This document shows positions 7,101-17,200 of a stretch of DNA of 36,523 nt, one piece after another; positions within the stretch are counted from its first letter, which is position 1; the number at the start of each line of letters is the position of its first letter. The stretch spans positions 1 through 36,523 of the forward strand of contig CAXYVG010000030.1 in assembly GCA_964292325.1 (NCBI GenBank). Direction: 5' to 3'. The position numbers and the translations under genes were made by a program. The DNA comes from CTSoil-075 sp964292325. GTDB lineage: Bacteria > Bacillota > Negativicutes > DSM-13327. The notes beneath the pieces are model-generated. The model had not been told where the DNA came from. It ran no database searches and saw only the letters and a list, made by a program, of their open reading frames with translations.

Positions 7101-9735
7101 CCATACTATCCATTGAGACTATATCTGACAAATACTCCACTTGCTGTTGCCAATCACAAATCAGCTCATGCAATCGACTACTTGCCGTCACGATATTTTG
7201 TGGCACCTTATGATCACTGTCTAAATAATGAATGATCCCCGCGGGGACTTCTTCGCCGTCAAGTAATTTCATCATTTCTAAAGCGTATCCCATACCTTCT
7301 GTTAACGCAGCAAAATTAGTAGCATACCCATTGTAGTATGTACCAAAAAGATCCTTTGTTTCAAGGACTCTATCATCAATCTTCTTCTGCAACTTTTGAA
7401 TATTTCGTACTTTAAGAAGATCCCCAACAATGTCATCAGGCATTTTAAAATCTTTTGTACAACGGATGATTTCTTTTTTATCATTATAATATTGCGGATT
7501 CAATAGTTTTAAAAAAGAACGATACGTCGTGCGTTGAAATTTTTCAAGGAAACTGTCAATATCTAGTTCAAAAACAGTGTCATCATATTTAGATAGGATT
7601 TCATTGCGCTCCATTACATATTGCTCATAGGTAGGCTTTACCTCTGCGATCAGTTGGACAATATCTTTATACTTTTTAGTATTTAGCCAACTAGCCTCCG
7701 GCTTATGTTCCTCATGACAAATGAGTATACTCCTAGATAATTTTTTCGCTTTGTCGGCAGTAAATCCATCACTAGAATACCCAATGGCATTTCCTATCAA
7801 GTGGCTTAGCTCTATACATTCTTGTACGAAAGATGCTTGTTTGTTAGTAAACTTCAATAGTTCCCCTCGCTTAGAGACTACGATTTCCCCTGACGCATCT
7901 AGTAACAGATGTACATTGACCTGGTTCCATTCTTCTCTTAGATTCTCACCACTATTAGAAGCAAGAGTAAAATATTCTTCTTTATATTTTGCACGCAACG
8001 TATGAGCAATTGCTACATACTCAGCTGTCAACTGACGATAACGCTGTGCCTCTGCCAGTACATCATCCATTTCATTTGTTGTTAACCAAGTTGCATTTGG
8101 CACGATCCCTAGTTCAATATGGTGCGCTACTTCAATAAGCCATGCTACTTCTTGGAGAGTTTTAGGGCGCATACTTCCCGTAACTACTGAAAAAGTATCA
8201 GTTAAAGAAATAATAGTTGCTAAGCTGTCAATGAGTAATTGTATATTTTGACTCCACGTAGTAGCAATTTCAGTATTATACTGTTCTTCCTTGCAACCGA
8301 GCCAAGGAAATTGGTCCATTTCTTCCGCAACAGACCATACGGCAAATAACTGTCGTATTAAGTCACTCCATTGACGATAATGTTCTGGCCCTAAATGATC
8401 TAATCGATCCACTCCAAGTGAAAAAGCTGGCAAACTGGGATTTTGCAGGCTTCTTGATATGCCTTCAAATGCTGAGCATCCTGTTGCACTGCATTTTTCA
8501 TGAATTGCCGTGGCATAATCATTTAATTTTTCCCTTACATCCGATAAGCGTTGAAAATCTTCTTGGCTCGGTATAACCCGTGGCTTGAGCATATATTCAA
8601 GACATTTATGTAGTTCACTAATGACTTCACGCTTATTTGCCTTACGACTATGTAGTTCTAAACAAAAATCACCGAGCCCTGCATCATTCAATCGTTTGGC
8701 TACCACTTCTAATGCAGCCATTTTCTCACTCACAAACAACACTGTTTTTCCTCGTGCCATAAATTCTGCGGTTATATTTGCGATGGTCTGGCTTTTACCA
8801 GTTCCAGGTGGACCTTGTAATACCACACTTTGTCCATTTAATACAGCTTGAATACATTGTTGTTGGCTACTATCCGCGTCAAGAATCTGAAAAGTATCTT
8901 GTGGTTTTTGCAGTCTATCCAAATTGGCCTGATCACTAAACTCTCCTATACTTTCAGCAAGAAATTCCTCGCCGCAAAGTGCTCTAACGCAGCCACTGCC
9001 TTCGAGATGTTCAATATTTTTCTCTAAATCATTATACATTCCCATTTTTTCAAAGGAAAATGCACCAAGGGCTGTAACTAGTTCCACAGACCATCCAGTG
9101 TCTGTTAAACAAGTTTGCAGTTCTGCAAAATAGCTAAGAATACCCTCGTCATCAATATTATCTGGCATGACTGGGAAGGTAATATTAAAGTCGTTTTTCA
9201 GCTTGACCTGTAATGCAGGATTTAAAATTAACTCTTCCTCAGCAAGATGAAGCTCGAAAGGATCATATGACGTATTTCTAGTAAGCTCTACTGGGCAGAG
9301 CAGTAACGGAGAGTTGGTGACTTCCGTATTTTCTTTTTCCTGCCAACATAGCATTCCAAATACCAGATGCAAGATTTTTACGCCACGTTCTTCGTATTCT
9401 TCCTTGGATTTACGGTAAAGGTTTAGCAAATTCTTTTCGATTGTCTTTTTTTCTAACTTGCCACAAACAAATTCATTCGTAGCAGCATGTACTTCAACCT
9501 CTTCTTCCCTACTCTCTAGAGTGGCTGACTCATCAGGAAGATAAAATTTCCAGTCGTTATTTTCAATAAATACGCTTTTAAAAACTTCTTCCACATTTGG
9601 GCTGCTTATTTCTAAATTGGCACCTTTATTTCTTTTATAAAATACCAATTGATTTCTTCTAGATAAGTCAATTAAACGTTTTTTCCATTCATCTACTCGT
9701 TTTCTGACTACTAAAGACTGTTCGAGAACTGCCAT
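4150..9735 (-). CDS. Hhe-type giant defence helicase-nuclease (DUF4011-SF1 helicase-Vsr-DUF3320)
   Basis: 1861 residues. Order: DUF4011 N-terminus (residues 1-~250); AAA/SF1 ATPase with Walker A G-P-P-G-T-G-K-S near 307; a long helical insertion; Walker B V-I-F-D-E-A-S near 1227, then A-G-D-S-K-Q-M-P-P; helicase C-lobe with N-V-Q-G-D-E-R-D near 1428 and N-V-A-V-T-R-A-K; a Vsr/MTES_1575-type nuclease (~1528-1625) with F-E-E-D, Y-R-I-D-M-G-V and G-V-E-C-D-G; and a C-terminal DUF3320 region (~1650-1845). I recall this architecture as the Hhe antiphage system. All ATPase and nuclease motifs seen are intact, so it is probably functional DNA-processing defence. GGAGG lies 7 bases before the ATG. 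It is monocistronic by spacing and sits beside a type I R-M locus. Confidence 0.92.
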   Translation of the reverse strand: MAVLEQSLVVRKRVDEWKKRLIDLSRRNQLVFYKRNKGANLEISSPNVEEVFKSVFIENNDWKFYLPDESATLESREEEVEVHAATNEFVCGKLEKKTIEKNLLNLYRKSKEEYEERGVKILHLVFGMLCWQEKENTEVTNSPLLLCPVELTRNTSYDPFELHLAEEELILNPALQVKLKNDFNITFPVMPDNIDDEGILSYFAELQTCLTDTGWSVELVTALGAFSFEKMGMYNDLEKNIEHLEGSGCVRALCGEEFLAESIGEFSDQANLDRLQKPQDTFQILDADSSQQQCIQAVLNGQSVVLQGPPGTGKSQTIANITAEFMARGKTVLFVSEKMAALEVVAKRLNDAGLGDFCLELHSRKANKREVISELHKCLEYMLKPRVIPSQEDFQRLSDVREKLNDYATAIHEKCSATGCSAFEGISRSLQNPSLPAFSLGVDRLDHLGPEHYRQWSDLIRQLFAVWSVAEEMDQFPWLGCKEEQYNTEIATTWSQNIQLLIDSLATIISLTDTFSVVTGSMRPKTLQEVAWLIEVAHHIELGIVPNATWLTTNEMDDVLAEAQRYRQLTAEYVAIAHTLRAKYKEEYFTLASNSGENLREEWNQVNVHLLLDASGEIVVSKRGELLKFTNKQASFVQECIELSHLIGNAIGYSSDGFTADKAKKLSRSILICHEEHKPEASWLNTKKYKDIVQLIAEVKPTYEQYVMERNEILSKYDDTVFELDIDSFLEKFQRTTYRSFLKLLNPQYYNDKKEIIRCTKDFKMPDDIVGDLLKVRNIQKLQKKIDDRVLETKDLFGTYYNGYATNFAALTEGMGYALEMMKLLDGEEVPAGIIHYLDSDHKVPQNIVTASSRLHELICDWQQQVEYLSDIVSMDSMEKYNRSIHDLSDKELLQWVDEMQPPVSHLCRSLDRIDSLRIESGYQAINQVLGDLSEKQRYDEIQELIIVESERLKEKFGERFQGLNTTWDELLIAIEWTIKLRELYEGKTLSTEFIEFLSLGKKATVLAHEMVAPYHEFIRDFTTIIDDNFVESTPTFNGMLLKNQPLFILAERLKSMSERVSDLENWIDYKKVGQRLEVSGLGKFLANLEKQPPKAQDLMNVFTKSFYKTQMELLFQQDARLQDFRGKHHEQLIAEFSEIDRKLIEYAPYVIMEQCNARRPSLNGFTASGSEINILKREAAKSRRHMPLIRLFEKIPNLLLRVKPCLMMSPLSVSQFMNPECFHFDLVIFDEASQIFTEDAIVAMYRGNQVVIAGDSKQMPPTNFFRSMDMDDGEPGDDTDELSSADFSSVLDECGTVLPGMMLRWHYRSKHESLIAFSNRQFYDNRLVTFPSAIAKHPELGVHFVHVPDGIYDMGGKRSNAREAQVVADHVFEHFKNSPKKSLGVVAFSQAQMVAIQDELERRRLQNPQYERFFREDRLEGFFVKNLENVQGDERDVIMFSIGFGRDRNGKISMNFGPLNKSGGERRLNVAVTRAKQQIILISSMQGTDIDLTKTNAAGVLNLHHYLNYAEHGESSLSIDHPEGLGEADSPFEEDVAGVIRQMGYQVVLQVGCSGYRIDMGVLDPAEPGKFILGVECDGATYHSSATARDRDRLRQQVLETLGWKFHRIWSPEWFNRREKAIEELKQAIEDARSQKDEVIEVTAEIETSETRVSENTDRVAVAEEEATEPLKGRIEYQPCNLPISALSHIDFHLPECRSEQCRLITEIVNTEGPIHMDLLAKRLAGAWNVAKVGRRIRSAIEEGVQGCSHQGKVLTIGDYVWPKDLEQVMVRVPVDGFPETIRNIEHIPEEEIYGAMLLILEQCVGMQPDALVVETARLFGFSKTGEKIRSRLVDCFDKLQSNGDIVYMGESITLPRADS

Positions 9736-9828
9736 TACGTTGCCTCCATATTATGCTATATCTTTACATATACCATTCTATTTTTTTCCATAAACCCCTT
9801 CCTTTTTATAAAAAATTTACATAATGTA

Positions 9829-9870
9829 GTAAAAAACCCACCTTTGCCTCTACATGAGACTTGGTGGGTT
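9829..9870 (-). terminator. Rho-independent terminator of the DUF6978-like/DUF1828 pair
   Basis: AACCCACC (9863-9870 on the minus strand) pairs with GGTGGGTT (9835-9842), followed on the minus strand by a run of T. It lies 29 bases past the stop of the DUF1828/1829 gene and separates it from the giant helicase. Confidence 0.8.
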
Positions 9871-9898
9871 CTGTTAGCTTGAAAGACTTGCTTTATTT

Positions 9899-10684
9899 TT
9901 ACGCTGCAATTACTTTTTTCAAATTTTCTGGTTTATGGCGTTCTGTCCATAAAATATAATCGGTTCCTTTAATACGAAGAGCTTCAAGATATTCTTCTTT
10001 AATTTCTTTGTCATCATTATTCACTACTGCTAAGCCAATTAGTTTTTTTTGGGTAATACGTTCGCGAGTTTCTTTAATGTCATCCCAACCTAATATAAAT
10101 TTGGATAAATTAGCTACATTCAGGGAATTAAATGTATTTATTACAATTTCCCTATCACGTCGAGCAATTTGAAAATCAAAATTAAATTCTATTCCCATAC
10201 TACCTTTGGATATAAATTGCGGTGTATAAATAATATCTTGTTCATCAAGATACTTTTTTACATCTTCCTTAAAGACGGAAGTTATTGTTTGCTTGGATAG
10301 CATGTACATATCCGAAATTTCTATAATAGCCGATAAAAGATTATGTTTTTTTTGTGGGAAATTTTTTAGATTCGCTTCCACTAAAAGTTCACCATCTTCA
10401 AGCCGTATACCATAATTTAACAATATCCTCTGTACGATTTCTTTTCGTTTTGCCGATCGTTGAATTGGAACGCCAACAAGTTCAATATTGTGTATTGTTT
10501 GTTTATCATCAGAAAGAGTAATAACCCCATCATTTTCTTTACAAAAAATCTCAACCGTATCATTAAAAAGTCCTACAAAAGGCGTACTTATCACAAACCA
10601 TCCTGTCTGACTGTCCTGCAATACCTCAGTATTTTCCTTTAGAAAGGTATAATAGTTATCAATGGCTGTATCAATCCAAGTCAT
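9899..10684 (-). CDS. DUF1828-DUF1829 domain protein
   Basis: 261 residues. The N-terminal ~100 residues fit DUF1828: a Y-Y-T-F-L-K-E-N-T start, T-G-W-F-V-I-S-T-P-F, and L-S-D-D-K-Q-T-I-H-N. The C-terminal half (~140-245) fits DUF1829, with F-D-F-Q-I-A-R-R-D-R and V-V-N-N-D-D-K-E. No biochemical function is established to my knowledge; the family is frequent in defence islands and prophages. The ATG overlaps the stop of the upstream gene (ATGA), so the two are translationally coupled. A strong terminator follows, so the pair forms its own unit between hsdS and the giant helicase. It could be a small defence module, a toxin-antitoxin-like pair or an accessory to the R-M locus; the sequence does not decide. 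Confidence 0.8.
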   Translation of the reverse strand: MTWIDTAIDNYYTFLKENTEVLQDSQTGWFVISTPFVGLFNDTVEIFCKENDGVITLSDDKQTIHNIELVGVPIQRSAKRKEIVQRILLNYGIRLEDGELLVEANLKNFPQKKHNLLSAIIEISDMYMLSKQTITSVFKEDVKKYLDEQDIIYTPQFISKGSMGIEFNFDFQIARRDREIVINTFNSLNVANLSKFILGWDDIKETRERITQKKLIGLAVVNNDDKEIKEEYLEALRIKGTDYILWTERHKPENLKKVIAA

Positions 10685-11202
10685 AGAAATAACCTCTCTT
10701 CAATAATAATTTTTGTTCTTAGGTTGACCAACTCTGCAAATTCCAATACTGCTCGTCGCAAAGAAGAAAATTCTGTAATTTCTTTAATAGAAAAACTATC
10801 TACAGTTAGTGGTACAGCCCATACAAGTTGTGGATACCCTTGAACATGATAATGGATATGATGTTCTTCATATTTGAATAATTTTCCTGCATATGGTTTT
10901 ATTAAATTTGGCACATACTCATTAACAATTTCCGGATTTTTATGTTTCCCTCTATAGTCAATGCGTAATAAACCAATCTTACTCTCATCGTCTTGAACAT
11001 GTAAGGATATTTTCAAAGCCTGTTTGGCACTTTGCTCAACCTCTAGCAAAAAAAGAAATTGCCCATCGTCCGATAACAAATTATATTTCATAAAAAACGG
11101 CGATAAGTCAGGAACATTTAACTGTTCTAACTTTACATCACCGACTATAATATCTTTTGGTATTTTTAGTAATATCTCTAATTCTTCACCAGAAAGCTCC
11201 AT
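10681..11202 (-). CDS. DUF6978-like protein coupled to DUF1828
   Basis: 173 residues from ATG 11202, which has GGGGAGG 7 bases upstream; an in-frame ATG at 11232 lacks such a site. The middle and end show L-L-R-I-D-Y-R-G-K-H-K-N-P and H-H-I-H-Y-H-V-Q-G-Y followed by V-W-A-V-P-L. This pattern resembles DUF6978, a family I recall next to DUF1828 genes; the assignment is tentative. No signal peptide or membrane segment is visible. The histidine-rich H-H-I-H-Y-H stretch is a possible metal or active site, which is inference. It is the first gene of a two-gene unit with a four-base overlap. Function unknown. Confidence 0.7.
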   Translation of the reverse strand: MELSGEELEILLKIPKDIIVGDVKLEQLNVPDLSPFFMKYNLLSDDGQFLFLLEVEQSAKQALKISLHVQDDESKIGLLRIDYRGKHKNPEIVNEYVPNLIKPYAGKLFKYEEHHIHYHVQGYPQLVWAVPLTVDSFSIKEITEFSSLRRAVLEFAELVNLRTKIIIEERLFL

Positions 11203-11286
11203 ACAGTGTACCTCCCCAATGCTATAACTCATATATATTTTAATATGCCTATTATACTGTTTTTTATAGCATAATTATAAAGGACA

Positions 11287-12687
11287 TCAATCCTTTTTAC
11301 TATCAAGATTTTTTTGTAGTATTTCTTTAAGTAGTTCTAAGGCACTTTCTTCCTCAGGATGATTGGTACCTAACTCACCTCTAAAGGCCTTGGCGAGAAT
11401 GGATTTTTTGATATGGTCGATTTTTTCGATGACGTTACAGAGTTCTTTGGCTTTTTCTTCGTTTTCTAGGAGGTGATCGAGGATGCGAACGATTTCTTGT
11501 TGCTCAGCGATGCTCGGATAGGGTATTGGTAATTTTTCTAAATCTTTAACAGATAAATTTGGTTGATTTGTTGTCTTACTTTTTGCTTTTATATATTCCA
11601 ATACTATTGAAGTTCGGAGATAATAATATATATATTGTCCATTTCCCCCTCTTATCAGTGCCACTCGTTGATTAAGTAAAGATTCATTTTCTTTTATATA
11701 TATACATGTCTTCAATCCTGCATTTATGAATGGACGTGTTAAAGCAATTAGAACATCATTGCATTTTACAATTTGCTTTTGGTAATAGAGTAAAAACTCA
11801 GATGGTAAATAGTCAATATTTTCATCATCAAAATATCCTACTCCAACATTGGTAATTTTTACACAACTAATTACATTTCTTTGCGAAAAATCTTCACTTT
11901 TGAAATTTGTTCCTGAAATAATTGTTGCTATATTTTTTAATTCATTGTTTTCCCAGCTATCTAAGTTAACCTTATTTTCTTTTCTCCATTTCCCTGTCAG
12001 TTCCCCATTAAACGCTTTATGCAATATAGCTGATTTTCTATTTTCAAAAGAGTCCAGGGCATTTTGGGCAAGTTCTTTGGCGTGATTGAGTTTTTCGAAA
12101 AGGGATTCGATTAGCGTAACGATTCGTTGTTGCTCGGGCAGTGGGGGAAGTGGAAATGGTAATTGTTTTAAAATAGAAAATGGAGGAATATTTTTTATAG
12201 CCGTTCCTTTGGATTTACCTGTCATATCTGCTTTTAAAGATTCATCAAAATAGAGCAGGTAAAACTTTAAATTTATCTTTTCTTTAACTCTTACTCGCAT
12301 TAAAGCTTGATTTATAATTCCGCTCTCGATATTATTGGGCAATTGAAAAATTTCACCCACTGTACCTGCACAACTAACAATTAAATCATTTGGATATACC
12401 GTAAAATTCTTTAACGTATTATATTTATCTTCATCAATATAATATGATCCATAATTTTTATCTTTTCGGATTGCATTTCCTTGCTCATATACTTTATAAG
12501 TATTTACGCTTTTAGGTACAAATATTGCCTTAGTTATTGCAGAACCAAATGGACCTTTTTTATATTCAGCTACGTAATCTAATCTCACCCACACCCAATT
12601 ATCCAGCACCCTATAAGGCTGATCCTCATCTTTAACCAACGCCTGTTCCAGCAATTCCTCTAGTGACAACTTTTGCTTCTTCGCCAT
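11287..12687 (-). CDS. hsdS: type I restriction-modification specificity subunit HsdS
   Basis: 466 residues with the usual two-fold layout. Target-recognition domain 1 (~28-185) is followed by conserved region 1, L-P-P-L-P-E-Q-Q-R-I-V and a helix; target-recognition domain 2 (~245-400) is followed by the matching I-A-E-Q-Q-E-I-V and helix. The two TRDs read the two halves of a bipartite DNA target and dock HsdM. The start ATG shares one base with the hsdM stop (TAATG), so HsdM and HsdS are coupled. The TRD stretches are visibly more AT-rich than the conserved helices, as expected for exchangeable modules. The target sequence cannot be read from the protein. No second hsdS or invertible repeat was seen. 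Confidence 0.95.
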   Translation of the reverse strand: MAKKQKLSLEELLEQALVKDEDQPYRVLDNWVWVRLDYVAEYKKGPFGSAITKAIFVPKSVNTYKVYEQGNAIRKDKNYGSYYIDEDKYNTLKNFTVYPNDLIVSCAGTVGEIFQLPNNIESGIINQALMRVRVKEKINLKFYLLYFDESLKADMTGKSKGTAIKNIPPFSILKQLPFPLPPLPEQQRIVTLIESLFEKLNHAKELAQNALDSFENRKSAILHKAFNGELTGKWRKENKVNLDSWENNELKNIATIISGTNFKSEDFSQRNVISCVKITNVGVGYFDDENIDYLPSEFLLYYQKQIVKCNDVLIALTRPFINAGLKTCIYIKENESLLNQRVALIRGGNGQYIYYYLRTSIVLEYIKAKSKTTNQPNLSVKDLEKLPIPYPSIAEQQEIVRILDHLLENEEKAKELCNVIEKIDHIKKSILAKAFRGELGTNHPEEESALELLKEILQKNLDSKKD

Positions 12688-14105
12688 TACTTGCCACCGC
12701 CCAGGCTTTTTAGTTCTTTGACAACGCTCAAAATCAAATCCACTGCCTCTTCCAGCTGCGCCACTACTTCCTCGCCGCTTTCCACGGGGTCTTGTAAATC
12801 TTCATAATCAAGAACGCTATCATCGCGGATTAAGCCTATATCTAGGCTATTGCCTTTTTCTGCAATCTGCTCTCTGGTGAATACATTCCAACGCTCATCT
12901 TGAATCGCCGCCCTGTCTTCAGCAGTATAGGCTTTGATAAAATCAGCAAAATGTTCCTCTTTTAGAGGTGTTGTCTTACCGAAGCTAGGCATATTGGTAC
13001 GCATATCATAAATCCAGACTTCTTTGGTATGATCTTTATCCGTTTTCCCTCTGGTGAAAAATAGCACATTGGTTTTCACACCTTGAGCATAAAAAATACC
13101 CGTCGGTAGTCGCAGTATAGTATGCAAATTGCATTTATCCATTAAATCCGCTCTGATTTTTTGTCCATCATTATCTTGGAACAGTACATTATCAGGCAGA
13201 ACGACCGCTGCTCTGGCTTGGCCGTTTTTCTTTAGTGAGCGATAGATGTGTTGAAGAAAGTTCAGCTGTTTATTGGATGTCATATAGGTTAAATCATCAC
13301 GAGTTACCCGTTCCCCACCTTGCTTGGTGCCAAACGGCGGATTTGTTAGTACCACGTCTAGGTCCTTGATCTGTGTACCCATACTGGAGAGTGTATCACC
13401 AAGGAAAATTTCACTCTCAATATCATGAAGCATGGCATTCATAAGCGCCAATCGGTGGGTCTCATGGACCAGTTCCACACCGGTAAAGGCCTCTGTCTTT
13501 TGAAACTCCTGCTCTGCCGCTGATAATTTGAATAAATCATCAGTATGATTTTTAATGTGTTGATCAGCAGCAATCATGAAACCGAAGGTGCCACAAGCGG
13601 GATCATTGCATTTTTCACCAGCTTTAGGGTCTAGCAGTTGTACCATGACATTGATAAGCGGACGCGGTGTGAAGTATTGCCCCGCCCCGGATTTTTTCTC
13701 ATTAGCATTTTTCTCGAGCAAACCTTCATAGAGATTGCCCAGACCTTCTTCTTTGGCACTGTACCAATCGAGCACATCAATGGACTTGATAATTTTATCT
13801 AAATTCTTCGGTTCATCAATATTCGAATTGGCCCCCGCATAAATTTGCTTGATTCTCCCTTGTCCTTGTTCGCCAAGGTCGAGTAGCAATCTGCGATAGA
13901 AGGTTTTTAATTCTGTCCCGTCTTTTGCCACTAGCTGATCCCAGCGATATTGTTTAGGAATATTTGTTTCTGTTTCCGTTTCTTTCGCCATTTTTAAAAA
14001 CAAAATATAAGTTAGCTCGGTGACATATTGATGATACGTAATCCCATCATCCCGGAGCACATTACACAAATTCCATAGTTTAGCGACGATTTCTGCATTA
14101 TTCAT
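12687..14105 (-). CDS. hsdM: type I restriction-modification N6-adenine methyltransferase HsdM
   Basis: 472 residues, usual length for the family. The N-terminal helical HsdM domain is followed by the methylase fold: S-adenosylmethionine motif I D-P-A-C-G-T-F-G-F near 166 and catalytic motif IV N-P-P-F near 253. With two HsdM and one HsdS it forms the modification enzyme that methylates adenine in the host's own target sites. A GAGGAAGTG ribosome site lies 10 bases before the ATG. It is the middle gene of the locus, 107 bases after hsdR, and a strong hairpin stands in that gap. All catalytic motifs look intact. Confidence 0.96.
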   Translation of the reverse strand: MNNAEIVAKLWNLCNVLRDDGITYHQYVTELTYILFLKMAKETETETNIPKQYRWDQLVAKDGTELKTFYRRLLLDLGEQGQGRIKQIYAGANSNIDEPKNLDKIIKSIDVLDWYSAKEEGLGNLYEGLLEKNANEKKSGAGQYFTPRPLINVMVQLLDPKAGEKCNDPACGTFGFMIAADQHIKNHTDDLFKLSAAEQEFQKTEAFTGVELVHETHRLALMNAMLHDIESEIFLGDTLSSMGTQIKDLDVVLTNPPFGTKQGGERVTRDDLTYMTSNKQLNFLQHIYRSLKKNGQARAAVVLPDNVLFQDNDGQKIRADLMDKCNLHTILRLPTGIFYAQGVKTNVLFFTRGKTDKDHTKEVWIYDMRTNMPSFGKTTPLKEEHFADFIKAYTAEDRAAIQDERWNVFTREQIAEKGNSLDIGLIRDDSVLDYEDLQDPVESGEEVVAQLEEAVDLILSVVKELKSLGGGK

Positions 14106-14154
14106 TATTTCAGCACTTCCTCATTCCTTGTATGTATGCAATATAAATCCATAA

Positions 14155-14200
14155 AAGAGAACCCTAGCAATGATTATGTATCCATTGGTAGGGTTCTCTT
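14155..14200 (-). terminator. hairpin between hsdR and hsdM
   Basis: A 12-bp perfect stem (AAGAGAACCCTA at 14155-14166 with its complement at 14189-14200), extended by CAATG/CATTG after one mismatch. On the minus strand it ends in TTCTCTTTTAT, a weak U tract. It lies just after the hsdR stop and so could end or attenuate transcription from hsdR into hsdM-hsdS. Confidence 0.75.
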
Positions 14201-14212
14201 ATTATAACACGA

Positions 14213-17200
14213 TTAGCCTACTTCGTATAAGTTGTCATTAATTTCATTAATGATTTGTTCCAGCTGTCCGCCCAGTATTTTATCGATTTTAGTAAAACCG
14301 CCATGACTTTTAAAAGCACCAATGGTAAAGGCTTCTTTATCAATCACACTTTCCACCAAGAGCTGTGCTTCTATTCTATCTAACCAAGCTTCTTGTATTT
14401 TGGTCCACTGGTGCATTTTTTTCACTTTTTGCATGGCATTTTTGATCCGTTCATCATGATTCATCAAAGCGCTACCAATGGCTTGTCTTCTAATGAAGCT
14501 AATAATATCAGCAGTTATATCCTCATTACTCATCGTGCGCCAAGCGGTATTGAGATTGGTTTCATTATATCCTTGTAAATCCAGTTCTATTTTTAATTGT
14601 TTAAGGGTTTGGCGAGTCAATTCTTTAGGCCGTCGGCATACGATTTCAAGGGCTGGTATTTTATTCATATTTTCCGTAATAAATTTACTAAATTGCTCAA
14701 TGTAATCCTCTGGCTTGCTTGCGGTTCCATATCCTCTAGTATGTTCCCTTAAGACATCCACATGGGTCGATATAATAATGCCGCCACCTTGAGAACCGAT
14801 CTTCTGATCTAGAAAATCGATCAGTTGTACATTATCTCCAAGTTCTCTGATTACAGCTTCCATATCACCAAATTGCAGATGCTTAATAAATTCATCGGGC
14901 GTCTTTCCCCCTGTAAGGTATGCAAACTTGGCGATATGATTGGCATCGTATTGTCGTTTTTTCCTGTGCAGTTTTGCCACAATCTGTTCTAATGCGGTCT
15001 TTTTATATTCTGCTGTAGGAAGATCAGCCAGTTCATTGACAAGAGTTTTAAAATCAGTAGTGACGCTTTGCACTACTGGTTTCATATTGCTGATGGGGTC
15101 TAGTGAATCATAAAGGCCTACAGCATCATAGACGTTAAAATGTGTTTTATTGATATCGGCACAGAGTCTTGTTGCTCTCCCAAGCATTTGTTCATATAGG
15201 ATTCTAGATTTTACCCGTCTTAAAAATACTATATTACAAATTTTCGGTACATCCACACCTGTGGAAAGCAGATCCACGGTAACTGCGATATTCGGATAGG
15301 TTTCATTTTTAAACTTCTTAATCATACCGAGGGGATCTTCGATCGAACCTGTAATTTTTTTGATAGCATCATCGTATACATCGATACCCATGTCACTATA
15401 AATTTCTTTTAATAATTTTACAATTAGATCAGCATGATTGTCTGTTGCTGCAAAGATGAGAGTTTTTCCAAGACCATCAGGATCAATATCCTTGGCGATC
15501 TCCTCAAGTACCACTCTGTTGAAATTTTCATTAATGACTTTCTTATTAAAACTTTCTATATCAAAATTCAGTTCGTCGGGCAGGTTATCAATATTAAAAA
15601 CTTGTCCTTTTTGGGTATCATAGACGGCAACCGTTTGCCCTTTATCAAAATGAATACCTGCCTCTTTGAGCTGGGTTGTCAGCCTGTGAGGTGGTTCATG
15701 GTCTACTAAATATCCATCAATGACAGCTTCGCGATATGTATACTTATATACTGGATCGCCAAATAAAGTTTTCGTATGCAGTGCTGGGGTCGCCGTTAAC
15801 GCAATTTTGATGGCATCGAAGTATTCAATGACCTGCGTATATTTACTCACATAGTCAGCCTGTTCCCTGATCTCTAGTTCGACTTCACCCATTTCTTTAT
15901 CTAAGATATAACCACGATGAGCCTCATCAATGACGATGCAGTCATACTCATCGACTTTCGGCATGTTTTCCATGTCTTCATTATATAATACCCGTCTAAC
16001 CATCCCTTGGACAGTGGATATATGAATCTTGGTTTCACTATCAGGCCTGATATGCTCAATGCCTTTGATGTCATAGATATCATAAAATTTTTCTAAACCT
16101 TCAATGACGACTTCTTTAAAGGTATCTTCTGCTTGATTGCCTAAGGCTTTGCGATCCACCAAAAATAAGATTCTTTTAAAGCGCTTAGCTTTTAGTAATC
16201 GATACATGATACCAACAACCGTTCGGGTTTTACCTGTCCCAGTCGCCATCGCTAGTAGAGCTGTTCTTTGCCCTTTTTCAATAACTTCTTCCACTTTTTC
16301 GATGGCTCTTATCTGATACTCTCTAAGCCCTAGACCACTTTTGCTAGTTAGATAGTCTGCATCCTCATTTTTCAAGCGTTCATTGGCTTCTTGCTCATCA
16401 AATTCCAATAGTTTTTTTAAGCCTTCAGGGGTATACCAACCTTGTAATGCTTTGGCATGATTGGTACTCTGCCTAATATCGATAAACCAAATACCTGATT
16501 TGGTTTCAATCTGCTTTAAATATTCTCGGCCATTGGTGGAAAAGAGAAAAGGTACACGACAATCCTGCCACTTACCACATATATACTCTAGGTGTTCTTT
16601 TTTTATATTCTTTGCATATTTCTTACTTTGATCAAGGGCCGCGGCCACATCTTTGCTGGCCCGTTTGGCCTCGACAATACCCACTAGTTTGAGACCAATA
16701 AATAGCGCATAATCAGCCCTGCCATTATTACCTGTTTTAGAATTGGTTGGCCACTCGGCAATCGCCATGTTTTTATTTTTCATAGGCCGAGTGCCATTGG
16801 CGTAACGAAGAGTTTCGCTATCTACCTCCCAACCTGCAGCTCGTAGTTTTTCATCAATAATGCTACGAGTTTCCGCTTCATCCAGTTCAATAAACAGCGC
16901 TGCTTTTTGCGATTGTTTTTTCCGTTTGGCTGTCACTTCAGTTGTTGACTGTTGTTTCAGTGCTTCTAGTATCTCTTTTAGCTTTTTATTTTCTTGTTCA
17001 TAAGCCACTGTTAATTTATTATTTTCTTGTTTTAAGTCTTCAATATCAGAGGCTTCTGGTTTTTCTACGAGTTCACTATATTCTGCCGGCTCAAAGCTCC
17101 AGTCACCATATGTCTGCATGAACCAAATGCCTAACTTATAAGTCATTTTTGTAAGAGCTTTTGCATCCTTTTCCGACTGATAGCCATCATGAGCGGCTGC

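Noticed and set aside
6960..7235. Plus-strand frame of 91 codons inside the giant helicase gene
   Set aside because: No ribosome site, no recognisable domain, and wholly inside a well-supported minus-strand gene.
11287..12687. Phase-variable hsdS with invertible repeats
   Set aside because: No second hsdS copy, recombinase gene or long inverted repeat is present near the locus.
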